Below, piece after piece: positions 11,265 to 22,270 of a stretch of 64,000 bases of DNA; positions within the stretch are counted from its first letter, which is position 1; each line of letters opens with the position of its first letter. Where the stretch lies: assembly GCA_015680685.1 (NCBI GenBank), contig MNCI01004792.1, forward strand, positions 931,359 through 995,358. Direction: 5' to 3'. The notes under the pieces were generated by a model. The model worked only from the letters and a program-made list of their open reading frames with translations. It was not told the DNA's origin and ran no database searches. This DNA is from Gnetum montanum. Lineage: Eukaryota > Streptophyta > Gnetopsida > Gnetales > Gnetaceae. The translations under genes and the position numbers were made by a program.

Positions 11265-12700
11265 TGAAACACCATGAAAATTTCGAGGCTTCGCAAGCAG
11301 CGAAAAAGCTAGTGACTCAGAAAAATGGTTGCAACAAGGCATTGCGCGACAAGTTCCTTTTCAGTTGAAGGTCTGTCCCACCATGCTGCCCAGCACAACA
11401 CAAGTGAATTAAAGAGGATGGAGCAAAGCGATGGATGCATAGCGGCCAAGCTTCCAACTTCGCAAGTTATCTGTTTCAGAAATCTTAATTTTTGAGAAAT
11501 TACGTTGTATTACGCTACATAGCGTAACATCACATTGTGCAGCGTAATATCAAACACAGCCCTCCGTAGCATCAAGGATGCCAAGCATACAAGACTTCAA
11601 TAGCCCAGCAAAAATCGCAAGTCCTAAGCAACAGTTTGCAGTATAACACGCATCTCAGCGAGTTTTCCTTCCTGGTTAAGGGGCCCATTATGCTGCGTTA
11701 CGTAGCGCAGCGTAGTAAAAACCCCAAAAAGGATAGAAACAGAGGAAGCGCAGCAACAACACTTTAACTTTTGAAGTTTCATTATTTTACGCTGAATTAT
11801 GCTACAGTGTGTAATTTAGTATATTGTAGCATAATTAAGTAAAGACGAGGACATCAACAGTTCATACACTACAATAGACTCTCTAGCGTATTCAAAGGAT
11901 AGTCTGTTGCCAAAGCTCTCATGAGGGTAGTTTACGACACGTTACATAGCATAGCATCATGAGCTTCAACGACAACACATTGAGTCAATGGCATTTTATG
12001 GGTGTGGGACATGTGTCACTTAAACCACATTTTTCTCCTGACCCTAATCTTATAAATTCCCCAGTTGATGAAGATCAAAGGGGTGGAAAAAATATTTCCT
12101 TTCAAGGTTGGCAAGAGAGCAAAAGAGAATGAGCGATCGTGAGAATGTTGGAGGTGAATGACAAGAATTCTTGATCAGAGACAACTAGCTGCCAGATATT
12201 CTCCCACGGGTATGACTTCCTTACGTCCAGATTGGCTAGATCAAGGTAGATTGATCCTCGCTTATTTCATCTTTGCATCACTTTCTTGTTACTGGAATAT
12301 GCTTCATCCAAACTGAAGCTCGCCTGAGGTCATTATATTAAAGACATTATTTTCTTCATAAATTAAATCCCAGATCTTGTGATCGTATCATTTACCAAAT
12401 CTGATCTCCTACATCCTAGTTAGACAGGTTTGGCAATCTTATCTCGATCGTTTGCATTATCTTCAATTACTTTCAGGATTAAAAATATTGCATCGCTTTA
12501 TAAAGAATCTTTATTTCACCATCAAAATACTATAAAACCTTTTACTGATTAAATAAGTCCCTGTCTGATCAACAAGACCATTCAGGGCACCTTGGATTTC
12601 TTTTTCTCTCTAGCACAGTCCTCACACGGATCCGAGGTTAGAAATGTGTACCATGGATTTTCGTCGGTATTTCCAGCAACTGACATTTTTCGTCGTTACA
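11265..12700 (+). repeat. E2 5' LTR
   Basis: It starts TGAAACACCATG and ends CGTCGTTACA, and is directly repeated at 27278-28714. A TATA box (CTTATAAATTCC) lies near 12050. Near 12560-12620 is the block GTCCCTGTCTGATC with CACACGGATCCGAGG, shared with the other LTRs of this family. A TTACGCTACATAGCGTAA palindrome lies near 11507-11530. Confidence 0.93.
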
Positions 12701-12723
12701 ATTTTCTAGCACTAGAAGGAGGT
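12701..12723 (+). other. E2 degenerate primer-binding site
   Basis: ATTTTCTAGCACTAGAAGGA follows the LTR end directly. The same offset and sequence occur in E1 and, in a form with TTGGC kept, in E3. It marks the minus-strand DNA start site. Confidence 0.5.
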
Positions 12724-12945
12724 CCTTCATAGCCAATCCACATTTTACAGGTAGTCTTGTAAGCTATCTGTACCCATTGTCGATCCATGTAAATGTAATA
12801 CCTCCAAGGTTGTTTATGAAATCATGTGGTGCAGATCGGTCGCTTTGACGATTCCTTTGGAATCCTACGAGATAAAAGCCCTGATTATTATCTTAGTTCG
12901 CATCCATTGTCCCGATTTTTATCTTTTATCATCATTATTTTGGAA

Positions 12946-15624
12946 ATGGTTACATCAACCACAGCCGTTGACACTACCAATCTCAAAAACCCTTGGACTC
13001 TACAAGTTACGCCCCTCATGGTTGAGCAACCAACTAGTCCAGTGCGACCATGCTGCTCCCTTAGGCTACAAAACAAGGAGCTGGAGGGACAAGCTCAGCG
13101 TAGGGAACACTACAATTTCCTCTGCGCTAAGCTAGCGGAAAATCTACCTCTGTATCCACAAGAAGTTGAGGAAACACGAGAATACGAGCTCATGTACTAC
13201 GACGGGAAAGAAATCATTCCTACGCCTACCACTTTCATACCCTTGACAGATCAACAAAGGTGGATCCTAGATAAAATGTTCATGACAAAGACATTGCCAG
13301 AAGAACTAGAAACCATGTTCCATGAAGAACTGCTTCACAATGGACAAGACGATCTAGAATCCCACTCGGAGGAAGGCAATCATGCCAATTTCACCATGGC
13401 CCCTCCCTCAACAATGTCTCGTATAAATCCGTTGTTCATGGTCACTACACCTTTTTCTAACACGGATCGAGTCCTGCATTCACTGCGTTTACATTTTCTT
13501 TCTCCAACTATCTTCCCAAGTTAAGGTCCATCACAAGTTATTCCTCAGCAGGCACAATTACCTAAGTCACCTCATCGTGTGCCTACGCCTGTGCCACCGC
13601 ATGTGCATGCCATACTTGCAATGCCAGCCATGCTCCCGATTCGCACAACAGAGCCTGCCACCACAACATGGTGGGCTCCCAACATGTCTCTTGTCGAGCA
13701 TCCTATGCAAAACTATCACCATTTCCACCTTTAAGGTCACGTCCCACAAGTTCTAAACCCAGTTGCAGGACCACTGCCTGCACCCCCGGCTATGCAAGCA
13801 ACGTACCCAATAGCACAGCCGATGGTGGTTTCCCCATCTGCACCAACCACCAGATTGTGGATGCCACAAGCAACATTGCCGGCAAGGACTATCCTGCCAA
13901 CCGTCGGCCAAGCTGTTACCTCTATGTCCCTACCCGGTGTAGCACCCCCTTCCATTCCACAAATGACATCGTCGTCTACGGGGCTGGATCAAGCCTTCCA
14001 GCTCATTTAGACCCTTATGGAGGAGGTCAAGCACCTTAAGGCTACTAGTTCTGATGTGGTACAAGTCATGGAATTCTACCAGGGTGATCCTATTAGTCCA
14101 GTCGTCCCAGTCCTATTGTTACCACATGGGATGCCCCTTCCTCATTTCACAAAATACAATGGGGAAGGTGATCCCAATGCTCACCTTGTTACTTATATAT
14201 CAGAGTCCTTATTGCTACAATAATGGTTGCATACCATAATCCGTGTCTTTGCTATGTCCTTAATGGGTAAAGCTTTGGATTGGTATCAAGCACTTCCACG
14301 CTCTTCCATTTCAACTTTGGAAGAGCTGTTAACCCAGTTTGTGACTTGCTTCAAATACAACCTGAAGCCAAAAGTCACACTGGACCAGCTCATGGGAGTT
14401 AGGCAAGATCTGCTCAAGTCAGTCCAAAAGTTCATATAGCGGTGGAGCACCACCTTGAACAAAATCCATGAACCCATCGCGGATGCCCATCTATTAGCAA
14501 TCTTCAAGGGAGCAATCAACAACTTTATCAAGTCTAAGCTATATTACCTCGCCCCCCATTCTCTCAGCCAAGCCTTCACCCAGACTAAGGGCATCCAAGA
14601 CGCAACCGAGGCTAGTAAAGATCTAGCATATGTGGCCTACAAAAACGCCCACAGGAAGGGTAAGGACAAAGCTAAAGCCACGATGACTATAGTCACGGCA
14701 GTTGCTAAAGGGGCCAAGAAGAAAGGCAAAAATAACAAGAAAATAAATGCAGAGCCACCTGAGCCAGCAACAAGCTCAGGTGGCATCAATCAAGAAGCTT
14801 CATCTACCCCTAAAGCATCTCCACAACCAAGGTCCAAATTTGAGCATAAAGATCGCTCAAATTACGTAACCTTACCTATGAAGCCTTCAGAACTTCTGAA
14901 GCAATTATTAGGAACTAGCTACATTTGACACAAGGTGGTGTCCGAGGAGGCTCTAAAACGCCACAGGCGCCACTGCGAGCTACTTAAGAATCCCTCCTTA
15001 GCCCAACCTAATGAACCACCTATGCCTAAGAACTTTAAGCTAGACCGATTCTGCGACTATTATTAATTGTGCGGCCATGATATGGAGTACTGCTGGGCAT
15101 TGAAGGATGACATCCAATGTCTGATAGATCAAGGTGACTTGATCTTAGATAGCAGTAGCCCGACACACCCAGAAAATGAGGCCATGCATGTGTACCAAGA
15201 CCTGTTGAACACAAACAACGCAGGGTATACCATCAACGTGGTAGGGACAGAGGACGATAATCAGGCGCACCCGAGGTAGCCTTTTGCGTTGCGAATGCAA
15301 CCTCGCTCAACCCAAACAACTGGTCCATCAGTGCCGATGAGTGGTCCTCCAAGGCACCCTTTCATCCTCCAAACCCCATCCCAGAATGCTTCTCGACAGC
15401 CTGCAGTCATTAAAGTCGTGGAACAGCCCGTGCCTACACCCAAGGCACCCTTAGTTATCAGAGTTCCAAAACTATCAACCGCCACTCCTAAGCAGGGGCA
15501 ATCCTCTAAGTCAAACTCACCTACTTTCATTGTTGATGCAGCCAAGGGTCCTCTCACTCTAGGGTTACCTAGACCTAAACCCCTTGCTTCAGCACCGTTA
15601 GCCCCACTTCCTAAGGACAAATAA
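12946..15624 (+). pseudogene. E2 gag polyprotein
   Basis: One reading frame covers the whole stretch with about nine in-frame stops and no frameshift. The start ATG (MVTSTTAVDTTNLKNP) aligns with the E1 and E3 starts. The N-part has a proline-rich region (13520-14010). The capsid core at 14017-14620 reads VVQVMEFYQGDPISPV, HFTKYNGEGDPNAHL, KALDWYQALPRSS, FKYNLKPKVTLDQLM and HLLAIFKGAINNFIKSKLYY. A basic, lysine-rich stretch follows (14640-14760). A zinc-knuckle-like CDYYxLCGHDMEYCWALKDDIQ segment is at about 15052-15120, then PFILQ/PLVIRVP repeats. Gag packages the RNA in the cytoplasm. The stops look like C-to-T or G-to-A changes. Confidence 0.87.
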
Positions 15625-16650
15625 GTTACATGAAAGAAATTATCTACCCCAGGCCAAAGGAAGCGTAACCCTCAACCAACTATCAATCCTCCCCACAAAA
15701 TTCGCCTCTTAGGGTGAATGGAAGAGGACAAGGGTGACACACATTCCAATCATGGGCAAGATCTCTTTCATGCCTTGGCACAAGTCAAATAGGCTTTGAA
15801 ACAGAAAAATACAACGTTGAGCCTTTATGACTTGCTCATGACATCGTAAACACATCGTGAAGCTATGGTTCACATGCTAATGTCCATACCTATGGAAAAA
15901 AGCCTGCCAGCAAACAAAGGAGCAATTCACTCCATCATGCTTTCCCCAGCTACTAAAAAAATGATCCAACTCCGTTGACCTTTCATGAGGAATCCATCAA
16001 GGATGACCCTGAGGGTCAAGTGACTATGGCACCCATGTTCATCACTATTTGGGTCGTCCAGCACCAAATTCGAAGAGTACATGTAGATGACAGGGCAGCT
16101 ACTAATGTCATCCCTTATCCCATAGTGGATAAATTAGGCCTGATCGATCAGATTAGCCCTATGACAACGTCATGCCTAAAGTCATTCAATGGGGCACTGG
16201 TGTAGGTCAAAAGGACCATCCACATCAACTTTATAGCAGGGAACTAGTTCCCCACAGATGCTATGTTTATTGTGGTTGAAGAGATGCCTGGATTCAATCT
16301 AATTCTTGGGAGGTCTTGGTTAGCCCAACTGAGGGCAGTTTCATCACCCATCCATCAGGAAATCCATTTTCCTTACGTAGGAGGAGAAGTGGTTATCCGC
16401 GGTGATGAAATAATCCCTTAGGCTGTTAATAAAATAGAGACAGAACAAGGGTTAGAGATAGAAATGTCTGAGAATTAGTCCTCTGTTCTAGTACCCAAGC
16501 AAGCCAAAACAATGGCTGATGATAGCCTAACTTGGGCCAAACTACTATTCCCAGGAGAAGATTGCGATGTGAAGAAGAAGGGCCATAAATCTCCCCATCC
16601 TTACGCATCGTTAAAGACGAAGGAAATTAATAAACAGTTACAGAATTAGC
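15625..16650 (+). pseudogene. E2 aspartic protease with its upstream linker
   Basis: The linker carries LSLYDLLMTS (E3 and E4: LSLYNLVMTS), shared by all copies where this part is kept. After a one-base frame change at an A7 run (15955-15961) the protease reads RRVHVDDRAATNVIPYPIVD with the catalytic Asp, then FNLILGRSWLAQLRAVSSP and IHQEIHFPY. It ends at TAG 16650 after KEINKQLQN. In E3 the same junction is in one frame, so the frame change in E2 is a deletion, not a programmed shift. It would mature Gag and Pol. It has several stops. Confidence 0.82.
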
Positions 16651-16820
16651 AAGTAAAACAATGTTGCCTAATTACTACAATCTCATCAATAACTCTGTTT
16701 ACGCTTATCGTTTATACTTCTTATGTTTATGCATGTATTCATGCTTTCCGCAAGCTAATTTCATTATCCTCTTGTTCACCTTTGTGTTTAGCTTTACATT
16801 TCTATCTTCTTTACTCCTAT

Positions 16821-17340
16821 TACGCTACGGCCCGAAATGGCCTTAAACTAGCAACTGTATCTACACTTTACACTCGAATTACGCAAAGGCCTGAAATGAC
16901 CCTAAACTAGCAACCTTCTACATTTTGTATTCGAATTACGCAAATGACCGAAATGGCCCTAAACTAGCAACTTCATTTACGCGTGGTACTTGAATCAACT
17001 ACGACCCTAAATGGCCTTAAACTAGCAATTTCACTTACCTTTAGTATCTAAATCCCATTTACGCTTGGAACGTAAATTTCACCCACGCTCTATTTACGCT
17101 TACTTTTCATACCTTAAAACTAAAAACAACCAAGAAGAGGCCCGAAACGACCTTAAACTATCTAGGGCCCAAAATGACCTTAAACTATCCAAGGCCTAAA
17201 ATGGCCTTAAACTAGTAGTATCATTTATGTTTTACATTTAGAAAATTTAACAGTCTGCAACGGTTTCAAACTAGTAATCACATTGACGCTATGCTCTTAA
17301 AACTAATCACAATTTATCACAACGTTAAAACCTACGATAC
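16821..17340 (+). repeat. E2 tandem array a
   Basis: Seven or more degenerate units of about 60-70 bp contain a GGCCCGAAATGGCCTTAAACTAGCAA-type core (written here as GAAATGGCCTTAAACTAGCA), spaced by AATTACGC-type linkers. The array separates protease from the 3' end of the antisense gene and has the same position in E1, E3, E4 and E5. Confidence 0.8.
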
Positions 17341-17480
17341 ATTTTACATAAAGAGAAAACAACAAAAAGAACATTAAAATTAATACCGAAATTTGTCTCG
17401 AATATGTTAAAAAGAAGAAAAATAGTCTCTTGTCTTCACCACAATAAAACACCAGGTTAATTCATTACGCATCTCCCTTA

Positions 17481-20400
17481 CTACCACTCTCCTGTATCTC
17501 CTAGTTCAATTTCTACTCCGAGGGGGTCGTCCTCATAGAGACCATCCTTTGCATGAGGAACCCCTTCATAAGGGCGATCCTCTTCGTGAGACCCTTTATC
17601 ACGCTCTGTTTCTTGCAAACCCTCTTCATGAGGATCACCACCTTCGTTTGCTTCATCCTATTGATGAATTTCTTCAAGTTGTTCTTGCAATTAGACATGG
17701 CACATAGATTAATATCGTCATCAAAACTAGGTATAACAAAACACAATAATACTACAACTCACCCGTGATGGTCCAACATCAGTAGCAAAGGGGACTTGTT
17801 CTAAGCCAATCCAAAGACGGCGCATGATTTCATCCTCGGTAAGCTCAGACCAAACCCCGTCCCCTAGATCAGTTCCAGCCTTGACCTTCCCCTTCTCCAC
17901 CTGAGTCCATCGGGGTGGTTCAGGGAAGAAATAAGGGATGGTAGTTTCACCTCCAGGAAGAGTCACTTCCCTTTCCAGAGAGACACTCACCATCACTTGC
18001 TCCTAGAACTTTTCAAATGCCTTGGAAGCGCCTATAACATTGAGAAACAGTCGAAGGGATTGAGCCTCAATGGTAGAGTCCCTATAATGTTTACGGTAGG
18101 TAGCATTTTCTCATTTGTAAACATGTTTATGATCCTTCTACATCTGCCCCCACTCTTGTACACTCGTGCTATAGTCCTTCCAATCCTAGTTCTTCTGAGC
18201 AAGGAGGTCCATCTTCATGCATTGTTCAACTAGTTCATGGCTACTCTGGACGTTGTTCTTGACGAAAGCCTAGTAACGGGTGTAGTCAACGATAGCTGTC
18301 CTCCAGTCTTCACCTCCTGTTTCCTGAGCTTATAGGAATTCATTCTGTGATCTTAGATCCCCGACCTCATCACGTAGAGCTATTCTCTCCTTCTCCAACC
18401 TGTGCAATCTTTTCCAGAGGTCCTCGTTTACACTCTGACACTCCCATAAGGAGTGAGTTGAGCATAAAGCACATTTATGCATTTCTTCATAAATGTTGTA
18501 CGGCACAACAGTCGCTTCTGATGAGGGCTCGACGGTGTCTAAATCGATGGGTGCTGACAGGTCCCACCTGAGGCGAGCTCCTAATAACATGAAAATAACA
18601 GTTAGGCATAATTATGTAGCATAATTTTGCAATAAATTATCCTCTGTGTAATGATTGTAGTGTACCAACTTTAGGATTGATTTGCTCTAAGCGACCGATC
18701 ATATCCTGAACGACCCCTTCCATAAAGTTGAATTTATCAGGAAATTCATCCCAGGATTGAGTTGCCACCATTTTCAAGGGCATGCTTTGGTCACCTGTTA
18801 CGCAGGATAAAAGGTATGACTGAGACATTATGACAACCGGTATAAAACAAAAATTAATTTTATCAAGCGTCAAACCACTTGCCTCGGTTAATTCCAGCTG
18901 AAAGGACTTCGGAATCTTCCATAGTTATTTCCTCTTCACATGTAGGAGGTTGTGCACTCCTCATCTTATTAACTAGGGCCTCTTCTTCTGAGACTGAGGC
19001 CCCTTCTCCACACCATAAGACCATAGCCCCTGTTTCAGGGGTTAACCGGTCTGCAACCTTTTCCCTCACTATTAGACAACATGGCTAGTTAACATAGGAT
19101 TGCACTTTTTGTTCAACGAATGTTATGCTACATAACGATGTTTTTATACAAACCATAACTATTAATACATCTTCACACTTACCGCTTGGAGGATTGCTCC
19201 TCTGAAACCTGATCTGCATTTTCCTCCCGACACCACCCACTAGCTCGAAAGATCCCTCTTCCAAACGAGGCTTTTTATATGGCACTGATGAATCCACTAT
19301 CTCAGTAGCCAGGAGCTTCCCTCTCAACACATCGCCAGTGTAAGAGGGAGGCACTCCACCCACATTGTCTTGGCCTCACATTCAAGGTGCCGCCATACTT
19401 CTAGTCGTTACCAATAACAACTCCCTGATTCCCTCAGGCGGGTCCTGCGACCGGATAGTGCTGAAAATATGGAAGATCCATGGTTTGGAGATCTGGCTAC
19501 GATCTTGTTGCACCCAGACCCCATTCCTCTGGACCACCAAAAATTTGAGAAAACACCGAAAGCAAGCTATGAAGAAGGCAAAATGCACATTGAAATGGGT
19601 TTCAAGCTTCTGGCGAAGCCTGACCATCTCAACGCGCAAGCCTTCAGCAAAATAGCTCGCCCAATTGAAGTGTGTCCCCTCCTCCAAGACCTCGCATGAT
19701 TCGGGCCTACTTGATGGTGAGGAATCTCCCTTGTGAGAGTGTCTCGGGGAAGGCCTGGGCCCAAAAAAGTGGGTAAACGGTATGGGCAACCTCCAACTCA
19801 ATCTGATCACCGGGGATCCCCTTGGTTTCTTTCTGAACCCCCAACCACTCCTCTATCTCTTTTTGGAGTTTGGAGCTCCTCTTCAACTTTTTTTCTATGG
19901 GAAAACCATTGAAGGGGACCCTAAAGAGATCAGCGAACAACTGAGTGTCAATGTTAAAATTTACACGCATATTACGTACGCGTACACAGAGACGCTCGGC
20001 TTCCTTGCTAAAGGAGTTGACCAGGGTTAACATTTCACCAACAATAGCATCAAGGGTTATGGCCAAGAAGAGGTCCATTAGTCTAGCTTCCCAAATGTTA
20101 TTGGTTACTACAATTAGGGCCGCTCTATGGCTGAGCCAACGTTGCACCTCCTTTATGTCACCATAACGGAAGAAGTGACTGCTGGCCTTACAACCCGAAG
20201 CCATAATCGTAATTTCTTGTGATTCCTTGACTATTAACACAAAAACATAGTTAAACCAAAACTATTTTACATCATCATCACACAACATTGACACAATTCA
20301 TTATTTTGACAAAACTTACCAGGCCCGAAAGGTAAAGGAAATAGAGGGATTTTCCTTTGAACATTTGCAACGGTGAGGGGAGGGTCCAGAGTCCACTCCC

Positions 20401-21679
20401 TATCCAGCCATCCGAGCTTCTTGCACCTAGAAAAGAAGTCAGCATAACGGGTAGGGTATTCTGGGATCTCGAACGCCAGATGTCCCATGACGGCAGCCCG
20501 CATGTTGCTGATAGAGATAAACTCCCTTATAGTACTCTCGGCCAATGACAATGTATCATTATTGACCATAAGACCATTTTCACTAATAAAAAACCTATGC
20601 CAGAAACACAAACAACTCTTTATGCTTAGTATGCATGTAAATAGTAGTTAGCATTACAATACTGCAAAGTGAAATGAAACTTACCTACCTACGTAATGCA
20701 TGGTACCAGGAGGATTCTGGAAATAACTTGTGGGATGATGGGCCACGAATAGAGTGTTATAGGCGTGATAATAATTAAACCTGGGCATTTTCCAGATCCA
20801 GCTTAAACAACTTAAACCCTTAACATTCTGTTCACGGTCTTGCACCCGCATATTTTCAATCACAGTGTCAGACAAAAACACTAAGATGCTCTGTGTCGAA
20901 CCAACTAATAGCATCTCCAAAATAGCGGCAAATTCATCGCCTGGTATATGCGACCAGATGATTACGCTGTAGTTGCGAAGTAGAAATCGCACAAACTGCC
21001 GTGCGCCTCTATAGAACCACACCGCCTCCTCCTTTAGACGAGCATTAGGAGGAGGAACATTGGCCGCGGGGGCATGAACACAACACAGAACGTCCATGAT
21101 GTCCAAAACGATTAGGACAGGCTTTAGCATAATACTATAGGACACAAACATACTATTTTTAGACAAAATCTAGACATGAATATTTGTTACGCCACACTAG
21201 GGCTCACACAATTTTTGAAAGATTACAACATATACTGGAGGTGCATAGCCAAAATTGCCTAAACCCTTGTAACAGCTCAAGGTCTGTCTTTGATAAAGGT
21301 GATGAAAGCAAATATTGCGCATTACTCCAACACAACATATCATTATCATAGAAACTCTGATTACATTTCATTTACATGTTATACCTTATCTCTGTACAAC
21401 ATTATTTCTTATCGCCTAAACCTTCATAACAATAGTTCAGTTCGTGCAGATAGACATTAACGCCATGATACAACATTAGAACCCAAAATAGACAAACCAT
21501 GATGCTGCAACAAACATGATAATAGTGTACAAATGAAAAAAAGGGTGAACAACAACTTACCGGTTAAGCGGGGTAACGTCCAGAGCCTCTACTTTGGCTT
21601 GTGAAACCTACTGCACACTCTCCCGCATCTCGTCTATCCTGGCCAACTTAGCATTCTTACCTTTAACCTTGGGTGCCAT
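17481..21679 (-). pseudogene. Antisense eight-exon gene in E2, FCP1/NIF-like HAD domain (best copy)
   Basis: Exons on the minus strand: 1, 21561-21679 (119 nt, ATG at 21679, MAPKVKGKNAKLARIDEM); 2, 20685-21134 (450); 3, 20320-20594 (275); 4, 19183-20230 (1,048); 5, 18883-19068 (186); 6, 18666-18794 (129); 7, 17763-18580 (818); 8, about 17690-17481. Donors are mostly GTAAGT or GTGAGT; exon 5 has GCAAGT. Phases 2,2,1,1,1,1,0 match E1 and E3. The product would be about 1,080 residues: basic N-end, FCP1/NIF-like domain (exon 2), unknown domains (exons 3-4), a short acidic linker (5), coiled-coil-like exon 7 (LWKRLHRLEKERIALRDEVG) and acidic tail. Exon 2 is fully open. Damage seen: a TAG in exon 1, a stop and frameshifts in exon 4, and a degenerate exon 8 acceptor. 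The host source is unknown. Confidence 0.82.
20685..21134 (-). other. Exon 2: FCP1/NIF-type HAD phosphatase-like domain
   Basis: The 150-codon exon has no stop. In order it shows KPVLIVLDIMDVLC (hydrophobic strand with the HAD motif I place, family form DxDx or DxNG), WFYRGARQFVRFLLRN then YSVIIWSH (the RPGxxEFLxFL...VxIWS block), SWIWKMPRFNYYHAYNTL (the DLSKLWxxxxxYNxxNTLL block), and LFVAHHPTSYFQNPPGT (the place of DDSPYKAxxNPPGT). Known family members dephosphorylate proteins such as the RNA polymerase II tail. Here the first Asp of motif I is kept, the second position is Met-Asp, and the DD of the last motif is AHH, so I infer a non-catalytic or altered domain. E1 carries a related exon; E3 keeps only its last third. 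Confidence 0.6.
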
Positions 21680-21808
21680 TATTGCAAAGGTTGAAATTGA
21701 ACAAAGTCCTTGTAAAATCGTCTACTCATGCCTTGCTTATGCTCTCTTCTCGCTATAACCAGCTCTAATTCATGATATTGGTAACCTGTTTTGAGTATGA
21801 ACCACTGG

Positions 21809-21814
21809 TTTATA
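21809..21814 (-). promoter_or_regulatory. TATA box of the E2 antisense gene
   Basis: On the minus strand TTTGTTTATAAACCAGTGG lies about 130 bp before the ATG. The E3 copy has TATAAATAATGGTTTAG at nearly the same distance (about 140 bp), and the sequences after the TATAAA align, so the box is conserved between copies and does not belong to an LTR. Confidence 0.5.
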
Positions 21815-21939
21815 AACAAAATGCTCGAAACCAACTGACTATTTCTGCCCAATCAATGTGGAACTTTCCCGAAACGCATGTGTTAGTATGACATAAAACG
21901 CAAGGATCTGGGCATTAATGTCGGAGATATCATTTGCGT

Positions 21940-22180
21940 TATGGTCCGAAATGACCCTAAACTAACGCATAGCTTATCACCTCGTAATTCGACCGCATTA
22001 ACTACGGTTAGTGCGAAATTCAAATCCAACCATTTCGACATGCTAGATACATCACGTTAAACCTTTCATCTCGTTTCATACGCTAGCATCTAGGCATCTT
22101 CGCTCGACATTTCTTTTTACAAACTATGCATATTTGTAACGGTCCACTAAGACCTTAAACTGGAAACTTATCTAACGCGC
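21940..22180 (+). repeat. E2 tandem array b remnants, before pol
   Basis: Two clear units are present: ATGGTCCGAAATGACCCTAA near 21942 and ACGGTCCACTAAGACCTTAA near 22139, both leading into AAACTAxxx or AAACTGGAAAC. They correspond to array b of E3 and E5. The 22180-22260 remainder is A-rich. Confidence 0.55.
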
Positions 22181-22260
22181 AATTCTAACACAAAAAAAAT
22201 AAACAAAATTTTATCATTTAACAGATTGGCAAAAAAAATGATGTAACTTCCATTTTTGCT

Positions 22261-22270
22261 GATTTTGTAG
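22261..22270 (+). other. Splice acceptor directly before E2 pol
   Basis: GATTTTGTAG precedes GATC, at the exact point where the pol frame opens (22271). E4 has TTTTTGTAG|GATC (42291), E3 has TTGTGGCAG|G (10881 on the minus strand) and E5 has TTTTTTGCAAG (about 56670). Ogre elements are known to splice an intron between the protease and RT parts. I infer a comparable intron here whose donor I cannot place. Confidence 0.5.

Noticed and set aside
15955-15961. A7 run at the gag-protease frame change of E2, resembling a programmed slippery site
   Set aside because: In E3 the aligned stretch is 21 nt without an A run and stays in one frame, against 20 nt in E2. This is a one-base deletion.
17513-17746. 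Basic 77-codon frame ending the E2 antisense gene
   Set aside because: The neighbouring frame gives an acidic tail that ends in a stop at 17481 and matches the acidic exon 8 of E1, so the basic frame is a shadow.
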